Positions 35,369-45,200 of a stretch of 64,000 bases of DNA are shown piece by piece. Under the pieces are notes generated by a model. The model saw nothing but the letters and a program-made list of their open reading frames with translations, had not been told where the DNA came from and did no database searches. Source of the stretch: Anaerosacchariphilus hominis (GTDB lineage Bacteria > Bacillota > Clostridia > Lachnospirales > Lachnospiraceae); assembly GCF_014290175.1 (NCBI RefSeq), contig NZ_JACOOR010000002.1, positions 372,001 through 436,000 on the forward strand. Direction: 5' to 3'. The stretch's first letter is position 1; each line of letters begins with the position of its first letter. The position numbers and the translations under genes are program-made.

Positions 35369-36983
35369 GGCTCTGCTCCTTTCTGCGCTGCGGCTCGCTC
35401 CGGCGTAAAATCTGGTCGATATTGCCCTTGACAGTCTGCAAGCGGCGGTACTCCTCCCGTTTTGCCCGGTAATCGTTGTAGCCGCTGTTTTTCTCTTTGA
35501 TAAGGCTTTCAATCTCTGCTTGCAGGGATTTATAGCTCGGCAGCTTGGAAATGCCGTTCTCCCTGAAATAGCGGGCGGCTGCGTCTGCTATGATAAAGTC
35601 ACTTTCATGCTTCTGACGGTAGGCTGCTTTTGCTTTGGCGTTTTTCTGCTGTTTCAGCCCGTCCCGGACAGGGCGGGTCTTGGAATAGGCAAGCACCTGC
35701 CGTTGCAGCTCCTTTTTCCCGTTCAGCGTCTTTTCCACCTGCTTCAACCACGCAAGGCTTTCCTGCATGGCGGCATAGGCGGCAGAACAGGCTTCGTCCA
35801 GTTCCTCCGGGGAGGAAAAGCCGTACTGCTGATAGGCGGTAACGGTAGCTGCCATTTGCTTTAGGTTGTGCTTTGCCGCCCAGCGGTCATAGCCCACGCC
35901 CTTGCCCTCGGCTCGCTTGGCTTCCCGGTCAACCATGCGCTGCAAGGTGTTGTCTGCCGGGGTGGTTTTTGCAGCTTTTTCCCCTTGTAACGGCTTTTTA
36001 ACTGCGGCAGGGTATTCGGGTATGGCTTTGGTCTGTTCGGCAGCTCTGTGGGCGTTCTGCGTGAGCAGGGCAAGGACAGCAGCCTTGTCAAAATCGTCCC
36101 CCAGCTTTCGGGCTGTGATAGGCTTTGTCCTGTCCGGCGTGAGGTAGGAAAGCCGCCCCCGGCTCTCCTTGACGGTCACACCCTCCCGCAGCAAAAGGGA
36201 AGAAAACTCGTCAAAGCTGCCAGCTTGGGAAAGTGCCTGCCGTATCGTCCGGCGCAGCTTCGCCTTGTCCGTTTCAAACTTGGTGGGCTTGGTCGGCTGT
36301 CCGGCGGCTTCTCTGGCGGCGTTCTCTTTGTCAAGGGCAAGCTGCCCTTTCTTTGCCGCCCAGTATTCCCGTTCGGTTATCCGTTCCTTGCTGCCGTTCA
36401 AGAGGTCGATTTGGTAAAGCCCCTCCCGGTGGCACATTTCCATGACTTCGCTCTTGAAATATTCCATAGCGGCGTTGGTGCAGCGGTGCTTGCAGCCCTC
36501 CAGCGTGTCGGCTGGTCTGTCCATGTAGGGCAGAAGCGGGACTTCGTAAATCCGCAGGGAGTTGATGACGATATGCACATGGATATTCCCGCTGTGGTTA
36601 TGCCCGTCCGGGTGGGTGCAGATTAGGGCTTGGTGTCCGGGGAAATGCTCCTTGCAGAACTGCTCGCCCAGCTCCTGCGCCCGGTCTACGGTCAAGCCGT
36701 TGTCTGTCCCGTCCCGTGGGTCAAAGCTGATGATATAGTGGTGGCTTTTCACATCTTCCCGTTTTTGGTTTTTCTCATAGCGGAGATTGGCTCGCATACA
36801 GGCAACAGCGAAATCCTCGCCCCCGCAGTTGAGGGAAGAAATGCGGTAATCCTCCCTCGGTATCAGCCGCCCGTTTTCATCAAGGGTGGCTTTCATGGTA
36901 AACTCGTCATGCTCAAATGTGAGATAGGCTTCCGCTGCGCCATAGTCGGCGTTTTTAGAGCTGATATGTTTGAATGTTGCCAA
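35358..36983 (-). CDS. relaxase/mobilisation nuclease (MobA-like)
   Basis: A MobP-type relaxase of about 541 residues that nicks oriT and leads the strand into a recipient. The HUH motif is in HPDGHNHSGNIHVHIVI (about 115-135), preceded by KSHHYIISFDPRDG; the C-terminal half is charged and helical. Homologues begin MATFKHISSKN, so the TTG at 36983 is chosen; a GTG at 36992 is nearly as good. It overlaps the 3' end of mobC by 29 nt, so it is translationally coupled. Confidence 0.88.
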   Translation of the reverse strand: MATFKHISSKNADYGAAEAYLTFEHDEFTMKATLDENGRLIPREDYRISSLNCGGEDFAVACMRANLRYEKNQKREDVKSHHYIISFDPRDGTDNGLTVDRAQELGEQFCKEHFPGHQALICTHPDGHNHSGNIHVHIVINSLRIYEVPLLPYMDRPADTLEGCKHRCTNAAMEYFKSEVMEMCHREGLYQIDLLNGSKERITEREYWAAKKGQLALDKENAAREAAGQPTKPTKFETDKAKLRRTIRQALSQAGSFDEFSSLLLREGVTVKESRGRLSYLTPDRTKPITARKLGDDFDKAAVLALLTQNAHRAAEQTKAIPEYPAAVKKPLQGEKAAKTTPADNTLQRMVDREAKRAEGKGVGYDRWAAKHNLKQMAATVTAYQQYGFSSPEELDEACSAAYAAMQESLAWLKQVEKTLNGKKELQRQVLAYSKTRPVRDGLKQQKNAKAKAAYRQKHESDFIIADAAARYFRENGISKLPSYKSLQAEIESLIKEKNSGYNDYRAKREEYRRLQTVKGNIDQILRRSEPQRRKEQSHER

Positions 36984-37350
36984 CAGCGTCACCCACTTTC
37001 TGCAAGACTTCAAACTTTAGGGCAGCAAGGTCGGAAACCGCCGCCCGTACCTCCCCGGCAAGCTGCGGATAGGGACTGTGCCACTCGTTCAGCGTCCGGG
37101 CTATCTGGTTTAAGTTGCCGCCGATCCTCCCGTATTCGGCGGTCAGCTTCCCGACAGCGGCAAGCAGCTCGTCATTGATGGGGGAAACGGTTATGATGGG
37201 GCGTATGGCTGCCCCGGTTATGGCTTGCCGGATAAACTCGGCTTGGCTCATGTGGTAAGCAGAAAGCCGCTGGGCAAACTCGGCGTATTCTTCCTCGGTC
37301 ATGCGTGTTTTGACTACCCGGCTGCGGTGCGGCGTGTTGTATCGTTTCAT
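36955..37350 (-). CDS. mobC: MobC-type mobilisation accessory protein
   Basis: A 131-residue protein starting MKRYNTPHRSRVVKTRMTEEEYAEF, a ribbon-helix-helix-like DNA-binding start, followed by the MobC block GGNLNQIARTLNE (about residue 93). It helps the relaxase open oriT. AAAGGAGG lies 10 nt before the ATG at 37350. It is the first gene of the mobilisation operon, so its upstream region is the natural place for oriT. Confidence 0.85.
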   Translation of the reverse strand: MKRYNTPHRSRVVKTRMTEEEYAEFAQRLSAYHMSQAEFIRQAITGAAIRPIITVSPINDELLAAVGKLTAEYGRIGGNLNQIARTLNEWHSPYPQLAGEVRAAVSDLAALKFEVLQKVGDAVGNIQTYQL

Positions 37351-37859
37351 AGGTGGTTGACCTCCTTTCTGTGCGTGGTGTCCTCTCACTAATAGGAGAA
37401 AAACAGGGTGTGAAGCGGAACTGTTTTTGAAAAATCCGAAAAATATTTTGAGGGGTTTTTCAGCGGCGCAAGCCGCATAAGCAGGGTTTGGGGAAGGCAC
37501 TCCCCAACAAGATTCCCGCAGGGGCAAAATGAGCGATAAGCGAATTTTGGCACCTCGGTAGAATCTTGCTCTAAGAAACTGCCGGCCTGCCGTTCACTTG
37601 CTACTGCCACTTTTTCAGAAAATCTATAACCAGCTTTTTTTATAAAAGGCTGCGGGCTGGCGTTTTTCCCTTACTCCCTACAAACCACAAAAGAGCAGAA
37701 TGGACGGACTTTCCGGCAAGAACTTTTCCGGCGGCTCGGTCTTTCCCGACAATAAGGCGTTTCGGAAGCTGCGTTTTGCCCGCTGTCTGAAAAAAATGGC
37801 AGCCTTTTTTGGTTTCACTGTCTAATACGGAACTTTTGGAAATTTGCCAAAAATGGACG
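37351..37859. other. mobilisation operon leader, possible oriT
   Basis: No gene is seen. The stretch upstream of mobC contains several short inverted segments (for example around 37,540-37,600 and CCGGCAAG/CTTTTCCGG near 37,710-37,730). oriT usually lies here in such elements, but no nic site could be identified by eye. Confidence 0.3.
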
Positions 37860-37895
37860 CAAAAAAAGCAGCAAATCTTTTTCGGATTTACTGCT
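37860..37895 (-). terminator. terminator of AT-rich cargo operon
   Basis: On the minus strand AGCAGTAAATC (37895-37885) pairs with GATTTGCTGCT (37877-37867), one mismatch, followed by T7. It ends transcripts of the lipoprotein operon before the mobilisation leader. Confidence 0.75.
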
Positions 37896-37977
37896 TCATG
37901 TGCCGCTGCGGTGCGGCGGGATGGATATTCAGTTGAAATAAAAGAGGATGGTGGTACTTTAGTCTATCGACTCTTTA

Positions 37978-38466
37978 CTAACTATTAGGTAATCTTGAAA
38001 GATTTTCCTTGAATTTATCTAAAGAATGTTCATTGTTTCCCGCAAAAATAAGTGGAATTGTATATTCATATGATATGCCATTTTCATAGTCCGATAATTG
38101 TATTTTTATAGTATCATCCCTCTCATCTTTAGGTGCTATATATATGAATGAATTTTTATTTATATCAGATATTTTCCCTTTTTCAGAAGAAACAGTATAA
38201 CCCCAGTCTGTTAAATTTGTCTTTATTGTAACTTCTGTTTCTGTTTCTTTTCTAGTCTGCAATGCTGTTTTATCGATTTGGATATCAAAAGGAGTCGAAC
38301 CTAACAATTCACTGTTTATATTTACAAGTTCTTCTCCATTTGTTTTAGAAATATTAGATTCATCTTCATAATTTTGTTGAGATTCATCTTTTGGTGTTTC
38401 TCTGTTACATCCTAATAAAAAGCATAAAATAATTAGTACTAATACAGAAAGTTGTTTTTTTTGCAT
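37978..38466 (-). CDS. AT-rich cargo lipoprotein, unknown function
   Basis: A 162-residue lipoprotein: hydrophobic signal then lipobox FLLGC with Cys20, a polar linker, and a beta-rich domain (KTALQTRKETETEVTIKTN; GYTVSSEKGKISDI) that looks like an Ig-like fold. GC content is far lower than in the mobilisation genes next to it. It is the last gene of a three-gene minus-strand operon with a secreted protein and a two-helix membrane protein. No family is recognised. Confidence 0.7.
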   Translation of the reverse strand: MQKKQLSVLVLIILCFLLGCNRETPKDESQQNYEDESNISKTNGEELVNINSELLGSTPFDIQIDKTALQTRKETETEVTIKTNLTDWGYTVSSEKGKISDINKNSFIYIAPKDERDDTIKIQLSDYENGISYEYTIPLIFAGNNEHSLDKFKENLSRLPNS

Positions 38467-38553
38467 TTATTTCTCCTTTCATATTATCAAAGAAAGCACT
38501 GAGAGTACTTTCAAGAAATTATGAAATATTCTCAATGCTTTCTATTTTTTCCA

Positions 38554-38922
38554 TTAAATATCAACAAAAATCACTCGATGTCCATGCATACGCATTGAAC
38601 CAACTGAATTATTTACTTCTGGTTTAAAGTATACTTCATTTCCCATCTCGCCAGTATTAAATTCAATACTCGGAGACACAAGATATGCCCAATTACTATC
38701 TTTTACGCTCTGTCCATCAAGATCGATAAGTTTTTCAAAATAGTCGGATAAAACTTTCCAACCAACTTGCCACCAATTTACTTTCCGCTCACTTTCATTA
38801 GTTTGTGTCGCTTCTGCCTTTGCTTCCGGCGATAACTCACTTGCAAAAGTCGTCGTACTTGCACCTATACATAGCGTTCCTATAAGTGCCAATGATATAA
38901 CCTTTTTAAATATCTTATTCAT
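38554..38922 (-). CDS. small secreted protein, unknown function
   Basis: A 122-residue protein with a signal peptide (MNKIFKKVISLALIGTLC to TFAS), then an acidic stretch and a mature domain with NWWQVGWKVLSDYFEKL and a C-terminal GSMRMHGHRVIFVDI. The ATG at 38922 is chosen because AAGGAG lies 8 nt upstream; a GTG 9 nt earlier overlaps that site. The size and export signal would fit a bacteriocin-like or secreted effector protein, but no motif proves it. It shares low GC with its neighbours. Confidence 0.65.
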   Translation of the reverse strand: MNKIFKKVISLALIGTLCIGASTTTFASELSPEAKAEATQTNESERKVNWWQVGWKVLSDYFEKLIDLDGQSVKDSNWAYLVSPSIEFNTGEMGNEVYFKPEVNNSVGSMRMHGHRVIFVDI

Positions 38923-38992
38923 ACAGTTCACTCCTTTCTTGAAATTATTGAATTCGAATAATAGGATACAATTTAAGAACTATAAGGGTGTT

Positions 38993-39193
38993 TCATTTTA
39001 TAATTAGATATATAATCATACCAACTGAACAAATAATAAAAAATACACCACCAATCCGCATTAATACTAAATATAGTTCGGTTGGTTCACCATTTTTTAC
39101 TGTGAATAAATTTTCTATTTTCCATAATATTTTAGGATAACAGACCATACAAACTCCCAAAATCAATAATACCAACACCCATAAATAGTCCAC
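38993..39193 (-). CDS. small two-helix membrane protein (DUF6199-like)
   Basis: A 66-residue protein with two membrane helices (residues 3-18 and 45-65) linked by a loop PKILWKIENLFTVKNGEPTE then LYLVLMRIGGV, a pattern recalled from DUF6199-type small proteins. GTG 39193 has AAGGAGGG at good spacing; a TTG three bases earlier is possible. First gene of the AT-rich operon. It could be an immunity or partner protein for the secreted product, by analogy only. Confidence 0.6.
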   Translation of the reverse strand: MDYLWVLVLLILGVCMVCYPKILWKIENLFTVKNGEPTELYLVLMRIGGVFFIICSVGMIIYLIIK

Positions 39194-39436
39194 CAAATTT
39201 CCCTCCTTTCAACTAAGTATCCTTGTATACATTTCTACACTATATCTTAGGATAATGTTACCATGAAAATGCCGATAAATCAAGCGTTATTCACGATATG
39301 ATATGTAAAACCTCAAAAGATTTCGTCATTTTTAACAATGTTTGTTTGGAATAGTAGGGCTGCATATCAATTTTTATATGCTACTTTATGACACATAAGC
39401 ATTTTTTGCTGGATTGTCACATTTCCCATTTTTTTA

Positions 39437-39455
39437 ACCGTCAAAAAGATCGTCA
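39437..39455 (+). repeat. repeat upstream of integrase
   Basis: ACCGTCAAAAAGATCGTCA; the related ACCGTCAAAAAAATGGTCA occurs at 40587-40605 at the integrase 3' end (17 of 19 identical). The surrounding 39,197-39,478 spacer otherwise holds only AT-rich sequence and the integrase RBS. Confidence 0.55.
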
Positions 39456-39478
39456 AAGGAATCGTAGGAGGTGCTTAT

Positions 39479-40627
39479 ATGAGAACTGGACAAAATATCT
39501 ATAAACGCAGGGATGGCCGCTGGGAGGCACGGGTTCCGCTGGGCATCCGGGCCAATGGCCGTCGCTACTTCAAATGCTTTTATGGCAAAACCTATCAGGA
39601 AGCTCGCAACCGTAAACAGGATTACGAGAAAAATATTCCCTTCATAAAAGAAATGGTTACCACTTCGCCGGATACCTTTTCTTCTGCTGCCTACGGCTGG
39701 CTGGCCTCTTCGGAGCAGGACTGGAAACCGGCCACCTATATCAGATACCGCAACTGTTTGGAGAAGTATATTCTGCCCCACTGGGGGCTGCTTCCTATAC
39801 GGGAGATTGACCAGAAGGTTTATGACGCGCTGATTACTTTGCTTGAGAAAAAGCTTTCTGTCAGCTCCATGCAGACAGTCAACACCGTGATTTCCGGAAT
39901 CCTGAAGCATACACTGAAGCATCTGCCTGTCACTTGCAAAAAATTTGTAGCCGAGCGCAGGATGACGCCAAAGGATATTCTTTCCAAAGCTGAAATTTTC
40001 AGACTCCGTTCCTATCTGGAAGCCGAGGAGGATTTAACTGCCATCGGTATCCATCTTGCTTTATATAGTGGGGTGCGTCTTGGTGAATTATGTGCCCTGA
40101 CCTGGGCGGACATTGATTTAGAAACAAGGACGCTCTATGTGCGTCATACACTGCAGCGGATTCAGAATCGGAATCGGCTGGATGGGGAGCCAAAGACTAT
40201 GTTACAGATAGGCTTGCCAAAGAATAAGAAAGAGCGGGTGATTCCTCTGCATGAGCAGATCCGGCCTGTCCTTGAACGGACGCGTAGACTGTATTTACCG
40301 TCAGATTATCTCCTGTCAGGCACGTCCACTCCCGTGGAGCCGCGAAGAATGAGCAGCCGCTTCAAGCAGATTTTAAAGGAATGTGGCCTCCGGAATATCC
40401 GTTTTCACGTTCTGCGTCATACCTTCGCCACCTACTCTCTGGAATCCGGTATGCGTACCAAGGTCTTAAGCGAACTGATGGGACACTCGTCTGTCAAGAT
40501 TACGATGGACCGTTATGTTCATCTCTCCAACGAGTTCAAAGCAGCCCAGATAAACAACCTTCAATATACGGATTCCACAAGCATTGACCGTCAAAAAAAT
40601 GGTCAGAATGACGCGGAAGCCTGTTAA
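39479..40627 (+). CDS. tyrosine integrase
   Basis: A 382-residue phage/ICE-type integrase. Residues 1-55 form an AP2-like arm-binding domain (GQNIYKRRDGRWEARVPLG), followed by a SAM-like core-binding domain (about 60-150). Catalytic residues: Arg in LYSGVRLGELCALTW (near 199), HVLRHTFATYSLE (near 310), MGHSSVKITMDRYVH with the nucleophile Tyr near 346. RBS AGGAGGTGC. It is the only complete tyrosine integrase inside the tpiA-flanked island and could be its integrase despite being 9 kb from the left end. Confidence 0.92.
   Translation: MRTGQNIYKRRDGRWEARVPLGIRANGRRYFKCFYGKTYQEARNRKQDYEKNIPFIKEMVTTSPDTFSSAAYGWLASSEQDWKPATYIRYRNCLEKYILPHWGLLPIREIDQKVYDALITLLEKKLSVSSMQTVNTVISGILKHTLKHLPVTCKKFVAERRMTPKDILSKAEIFRLRSYLEAEEDLTAIGIHLALYSGVRLGELCALTWADIDLETRTLYVRHTLQRIQNRNRLDGEPKTMLQIGLPKNKKERVIPLHEQIRPVLERTRRLYLPSDYLLSGTSTPVEPRRMSSRFKQILKECGLRNIRFHVLRHTFATYSLESGMRTKVLSELMGHSSVKITMDRYVHLSNEFKAAQINNLQYTDSTSIDRQKNGQNDAEAC
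40587..40605 (+). repeat. repeat at integrase 3' end
   Basis: ACCGTCAAAAAAATGGTCA, partner of 39437-39455, lying in the last codons of the integrase gene. Confidence 0.5.
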
Positions 40628-40732
40628 AATGCGGCTGGAAGAGGGATATGTCTTGGATGAAGATAATCTAAGACACCCGTACAAATAATTTCATAGTTAT
40701 TATGACAGGATTTTTATAATTCAATACAGGAT

Positions 40733-40918
40733 GTTGGTGAACAGGCCCGCACTTATGGGTACGAAAGTACCCAGAACGGAATCCGGTTAGAATCCGGAAC
40801 AGATCCTTCCCTGCTGTAAGGACAACGAAAGATACAGGATGCCACTGAGATAGCGATATCCCGGTAAGGCGCATCGAGTAGGTTAAGAGGTCCCGAGTCA
40901 GAAGACGGAGTGCAATGG
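40733..40918 (+). promoter_or_regulatory. cobalamin riboswitch
   Basis: Core motifs of the B12 riboswitch appear in order: GAATCCGG with AATCCGGAACAG, CCCTGCTGTAAGGA, GATGCCACTG (about 40,840), GGTAAGGCGC, and the B12-box-like CGAGTCAGAAGACGG (40894-40908). It lies ahead of a run of genes for DUF4430 surface proteins and an ECF importer, and should shut them off when adenosylcobalamin or a related cobamide is plentiful. A weak -10 (TATAAT, 40715-40720) precedes it. Confidence 0.92.
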
Positions 40919-41043
40919 AACCCGACATCAGAGAGGATTCGGAGGTCAGGAACGAGTCGGGCTTAGCAGAAGCACAGAGGATATCGATATCATCTGGCTG
41001 TATTTGGGGTATATAAATCCAGAGCTCGACAAAAAGCATTAGT

Positions 41044-41077
41044 TCGTATGACGACTTCCGTTGTACGGGCTTTTTTA
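41044..41077 (+). terminator. riboswitch expression-platform terminator
   Basis: TCGTATGAC (41044-41052) pairs with GTTGTACGG (41060-41068) with wobbles, then GCTTTTTTATT. It lies between the riboswitch and the first gene, fitting transcription-termination control. A further CCACAATG/CATTGTGG pair spans 41106-41160. Confidence 0.7.
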
Positions 41078-41205
41078 TTGTTGTGGTGAAAGAAGGAGCG
41101 GATAGCCACAATGATCCAATTGAATAGGCATCATAATGCTACCTCTCCCCGGCATTGTGGTGTCATAACTAATGGGGAGAAGAAAAATAATATGGAGGAT
41201 ATATT

Positions 41206-42156
41206 ATGAAGAGTAAGAACATCAAGAACTTATTAAAGAGAGTTGCATCTGTGACTCTGGCCGGAGCATTGGTGCTGTCCACAGGAATTCCTGCAAAGGC
41301 ATCCACATCCGACAACATGTATATGACAAAGGCTACCAATACAGATAGCGCCTGGACTGAGACAGTCGCACCGGGTGGAACTGCTACCTTTTATGTTGGT
41401 CCAGCAAAATTAAATGCGTATGGATATTATGATTACACAGGATTTGATAAGGACACGGATGCTGCTGCAGAAGTAACTTGGACGAAGGAATATAATACCT
41501 CTAAAATCAGCAGCACTACAGCAGGAACTGCTAAAATTGCGGAGGGCAACTACGCAAGCACCTATACAGTAAATGTTGCCGAGAATGCAACAGCAGGACC
41601 AATTCGTGTCCATGCACAGAGAAAGGGAAAGACAAACATTGAGAATGGCTGCGACTTTGTAGTGGTAGTAGAAGGTAGTACTAATACACAGGCTACAGGC
41701 ATCAATGTGGAAGCCTATGATCTGTTCACAGGAAATGATTATACGGCTTTTGGAAATGACTATACGGTAGAATCTGCAAATGCCAATCTTAACGCACTGT
41801 TCCATAATAATGCAAATGCAGCACAGTCCTATGCGACAGCAGCGAATACCATTGACAATATGCTGGCTGACGGTACTATCGCAGATGCAACAGAGTCTTA
41901 TGGCTATGTAGATGCGATTTCTCTGAATGATGGCAATGGAGGTGCAACAGGTCTACTTGCTGGCGGTAAAACAGAAGCAGGCTATTATGGATGGCAGTAT
42001 GGTGTCATTCGAGATGAAAAGTATGTGGCATCCAGCGCAGTGATTTCAGCTTCTGCTTTTGATTTAAAAGATGGAGACACTGTAATTTGGGTATATGGTT
42101 TACAGAGCACAGCAACAGAGTTCTTTGGAGCATACGACGTATATCCGGAAAATTAA
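41206..42156 (+). CDS. secreted DUF4430-like protein of cobalamin locus
   Basis: A 316-residue protein with a signal peptide (LKRVASVTLAGALVLSTG, cleaved near AKA), no C-terminal anchor, and two parts: residues 30-155 with beta-rich VAPGGTATFYVGP and TYTVNVAENATAG, and residues 160-316 ending in GYYGWQYGVIRDEKYV, then FDLKDGDTVIWVYG. The last part matches the end of DUF4430 (GW.Y.VNG and GD.I.W.Y), the transcobalamin beta-type domain. First gene after the cobalamin riboswitch; RBS GGAGG. Probably an exported cobamide-binding protein. A strong terminator follows, so it may be made in excess of the downstream genes. Confidence 0.7.
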   Translation: MKSKNIKNLLKRVASVTLAGALVLSTGIPAKASTSDNMYMTKATNTDSAWTETVAPGGTATFYVGPAKLNAYGYYDYTGFDKDTDAAAEVTWTKEYNTSKISSTTAGTAKIAEGNYASTYTVNVAENATAGPIRVHAQRKGKTNIENGCDFVVVVEGSTNTQATGINVEAYDLFTGNDYTAFGNDYTVESANANLNALFHNNANAAQSYATAANTIDNMLADGTIADATESYGYVDAISLNDGNGGATGLLAGGKTEAGYYGWQYGVIRDEKYVASSAVISASAFDLKDGDTVIWVYGLQSTATEFFGAYDVYPEN

Positions 42157-42180
42157 TTAAATAACTGAACAAAAGCAATG

Positions 42181-42216
42181 GCGGGGCAGGGTGGTAACCA
42201 GCCCCGCTTTTTTTAT
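42181..42216 (+). terminator. intra-operon terminator before large surface protein
   Basis: GCGGGGC (42181-42187) pairs with GCCCCGC (42201-42207), followed by T7; an inner GGT/ACC pair extends the fold. The next RBS (AAAGG) begins within 15 nt. Confidence 0.85.
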
Positions 42217-42231
42217 GGAAAGGTGACGTTG

Positions 42232-45200
42232 ATGAAAAAGAAGCTGCTGCGTTCATTGCCATTGATGCTTTTACTGGTTCTTTTTTTGCCGCTCTTTTCT
42301 TTAAAAGCGTGGGCCAAAGAAAGTGGAAAACATCAGATTGCTGTAACGCTTAATGAGGCGTCTTGGCAAAACTCGTCTGGTGCTAATCAGATGTTGCCAA
42401 TGTTAAAACTTGCAGATGAAAAAGGGAATATTGTTAAGGCATTAAAAAGTGAACAGAACTCTAACGAGATTACATATATTTACGAAGTTGAGAAAGGCGT
42501 TTATCAATACACAGTATATGGTGATTCAAATTTAACATTTGGAGAAGGAAGCTTAAAAATTGAAGATGACACCACAAAGGTGTACTTACATTCTATAAAT
42601 TTTAGGTCGATCATTTATGGCCCTCATCGTAGACAAATGAGTGTTTCCGTGACGCATCAGGATGGAACGGTTTACAGCCATGGAAATGTAAGTGAGTATT
42701 TTTTTTATGTTCCGGCCTATGATGGGGAGAGCTATTATCAATATTCTTTGATCCCGGATGATTTTGAGAAGTATGTGACCCAGAAGGGACATGTGTATGT
42801 CTATTCAGGCAGTGATTCCGTATTTAAGAGTATGAATTTGTCGGATGGCCATACCTATCGCCTGATGGAACGACATGAATTCGTTGCAAAAGTTCCGAAA
42901 GGTGCGGAAATATATCATGTGGATCAGGCGCGGTTTTATATGGCACGGGATTATGAGCCGTTGAAAAAAATAGAAAATCGATCTGCAGAGGATCCGGATT
43001 ATGATTATTATCAGTCGGATTACGAAGGAAAACTGATGCTTCGCCAGACAGGGAAAGTTACCCGGTATTGCGATTTTGAGGAATATAATAGTAAAAATGG
43101 CGATTTTGGAAATTGGAATGAGGAAAAAACCGAATTCACGTTTCGGGCTTTGACAGAGAACGAAAAACAGATTACGCGGGAAAAAAACAGTTATTATGAA
43201 GCAAATGTGACAACCAGCAAGGATTCGTCACGGAGTATGGAGCTGGAACAGGGGACGTATTATGATTTGGTGGCAATGAGGGGCTGGCAGGCGATTTCCA
43301 GTTCAGGTGGAAATGCACATTTTGATCCGGAATTTCATTATACCGTACTGGGAAATGCGGTAACGGTAGAGCAGACGGAGGATGATTTGATATGGCAGTT
43401 TGGAAGAATCAGAGCTAAAAATCCGGGTGTCAGCGTTGTATTATACACGTATGATGCCATGGAATGGCTTGCAAATTCGGATAAAGCCTGGGATCAATAT
43501 CGATATACCTGTTATAGCGCAATGTGGCCAGAGAATACGGGCGTTCAGATTGTACAGGTAGGACAGCCCGAAAGCGGAATTGAAGACAATATTGCCTTAG
43601 ATGATTTTGATACGATATATTGGCTGGAAAGCCAGACCAATTCAGATGGAAAGACAGTACAGGTAGATGATCATGGAGAATACACCTTTACCCCGACTTC
43701 TTCCTATAAAGGCGATACCCTGGCTGTACGTGTGCATGATCCATACCAGATTAAGAATGGTATTTTAAATATTTCTGATGAAGAGAACTGGCAGGATGAC
43801 AGCGAGTACTGGACGAATTATCAGGCAAACAGTGATGGAAGCTTTACCATAAAGTTAAAAGAGGGACGCAATATCGTTGAAATCAGCTCCGAGCATGGAA
43901 AAATGTATCGGGTAATTACAGCGAAGCCGGTCAAGCTGACAGTTACGAATCAGACCAGAGGAGGAAAGAAACTGGTAGCAGGAGATACAGCGCTGCTGCA
44001 TTTTGACGGCTTCTGTTCGGTCGTATATAAGCTTGGTGCCATTTATAATCCGACAGAGGATTGGCCGACCTGGGAATTGGATGGGAATCCGTTTGTAATA
44101 AATACGGATCAGTGGGCAATTTCAAAAACCTCCGATAAGAAACTGTATTTTTCAGAAGAAGGCATTTATTCTTTTAAAAACGGTAAAATACAGGCTGCCG
44201 CTTATACAGCGGAACCTGAGGAGTTTGGAAAAGCTTATCGGCAAATGACCAGATGTGGAAAGCTGTCTTCTACTTATACAGGTCAGGACAGCGTGATTAA
44301 AAGCGCCACGCGATGTATATTGCCTGACTTCACCCTGGAGGTAGAGGATTCCAGCGAAGCGGAGGAGGCGAACAACCGGAAGGCGGGAGAACTGGAAAGT
44401 CTTAAGATTGGCTTATCCTCAACCAATTTTCTTAATGCAGCTATGAACATCAATAGTTGGAATGGAAAAATTACAGCGAAAGCAGTTGACCCGAATGCAG
44501 AACTGTTTGCACGGTATTGGAGAGAAGGGGAAGAAAAGCCGGACTTTATTAAAATAGAAAACGGAAAAGAATCCACACTTTCAGATACCGTGATCACATT
44601 GGGTAATACGGGAAATGTTACGTTGTATTTTGAGGTGCTGGTGCAGCCGCAAAGTGGATATCCGATGCTGTACAGCAGACAAATGACAGGAACGGGCTTT
44701 GCTTCGCAAATGAAAGCACATCTTATGGATGTGTCTGTAACATCAGCGATGGACAATGTTGAACTGGGACGTTTTGAAGGAATCTTAGAGTGTACAGATA
44801 TAGAAAATAGCGGATATGGATTTGCCCTTGGGGAATCTCATTTTGAAACGTCCGTTCCCTATGAAGCAGAGCAGGTAAAGCTTAATTTATTTACCAATAA
44901 TAGTAAACTCATTACGAAGAACGAATATAATGTCGGAAAAGCTCAAGGCTATCAAATTGAGACCAAAAAGATTGAGGCAGACGGTACAGAAGCAGAGTAT
45001 AAGGTGGGCGATGTAGTCCGTCTACAGGAAGGCAGTAATGAATTTAAAATTCATGTGACGAAATATGGTTTGATGGGGAAAAAATCCGGAAGAAAGGAAT
45101 ATGAGTATTCTTTGACGGTTGTTCGGCGCCCTGCAGCCAGAGTAATTACCTTCCAAATCCCGGAGGGAGCGACGCTTCTTGTGACAAACGGAAAAGAAGC

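Larger units (their letters stand above)
31277..37859 (-). mobile_element. nested integrative mobilisable element (Tn4451-like backbone)
   Basis: One minus-strand operon ordered MobC, relaxase, Cys-rich VLP-type protein, RepA-like, DnaC-like, TnpW-like, large serine recombinase. Genes overlap by ATGA junctions and have a uniformly higher GC content than the AT-rich genes just beyond 37.9 kb. It can be excised and integrated by its recombinase and moved by a helper conjugation system; it has no mating-pore genes. The outer limits given are approximate, and no terminal repeats were identified. Confidence 0.7.
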
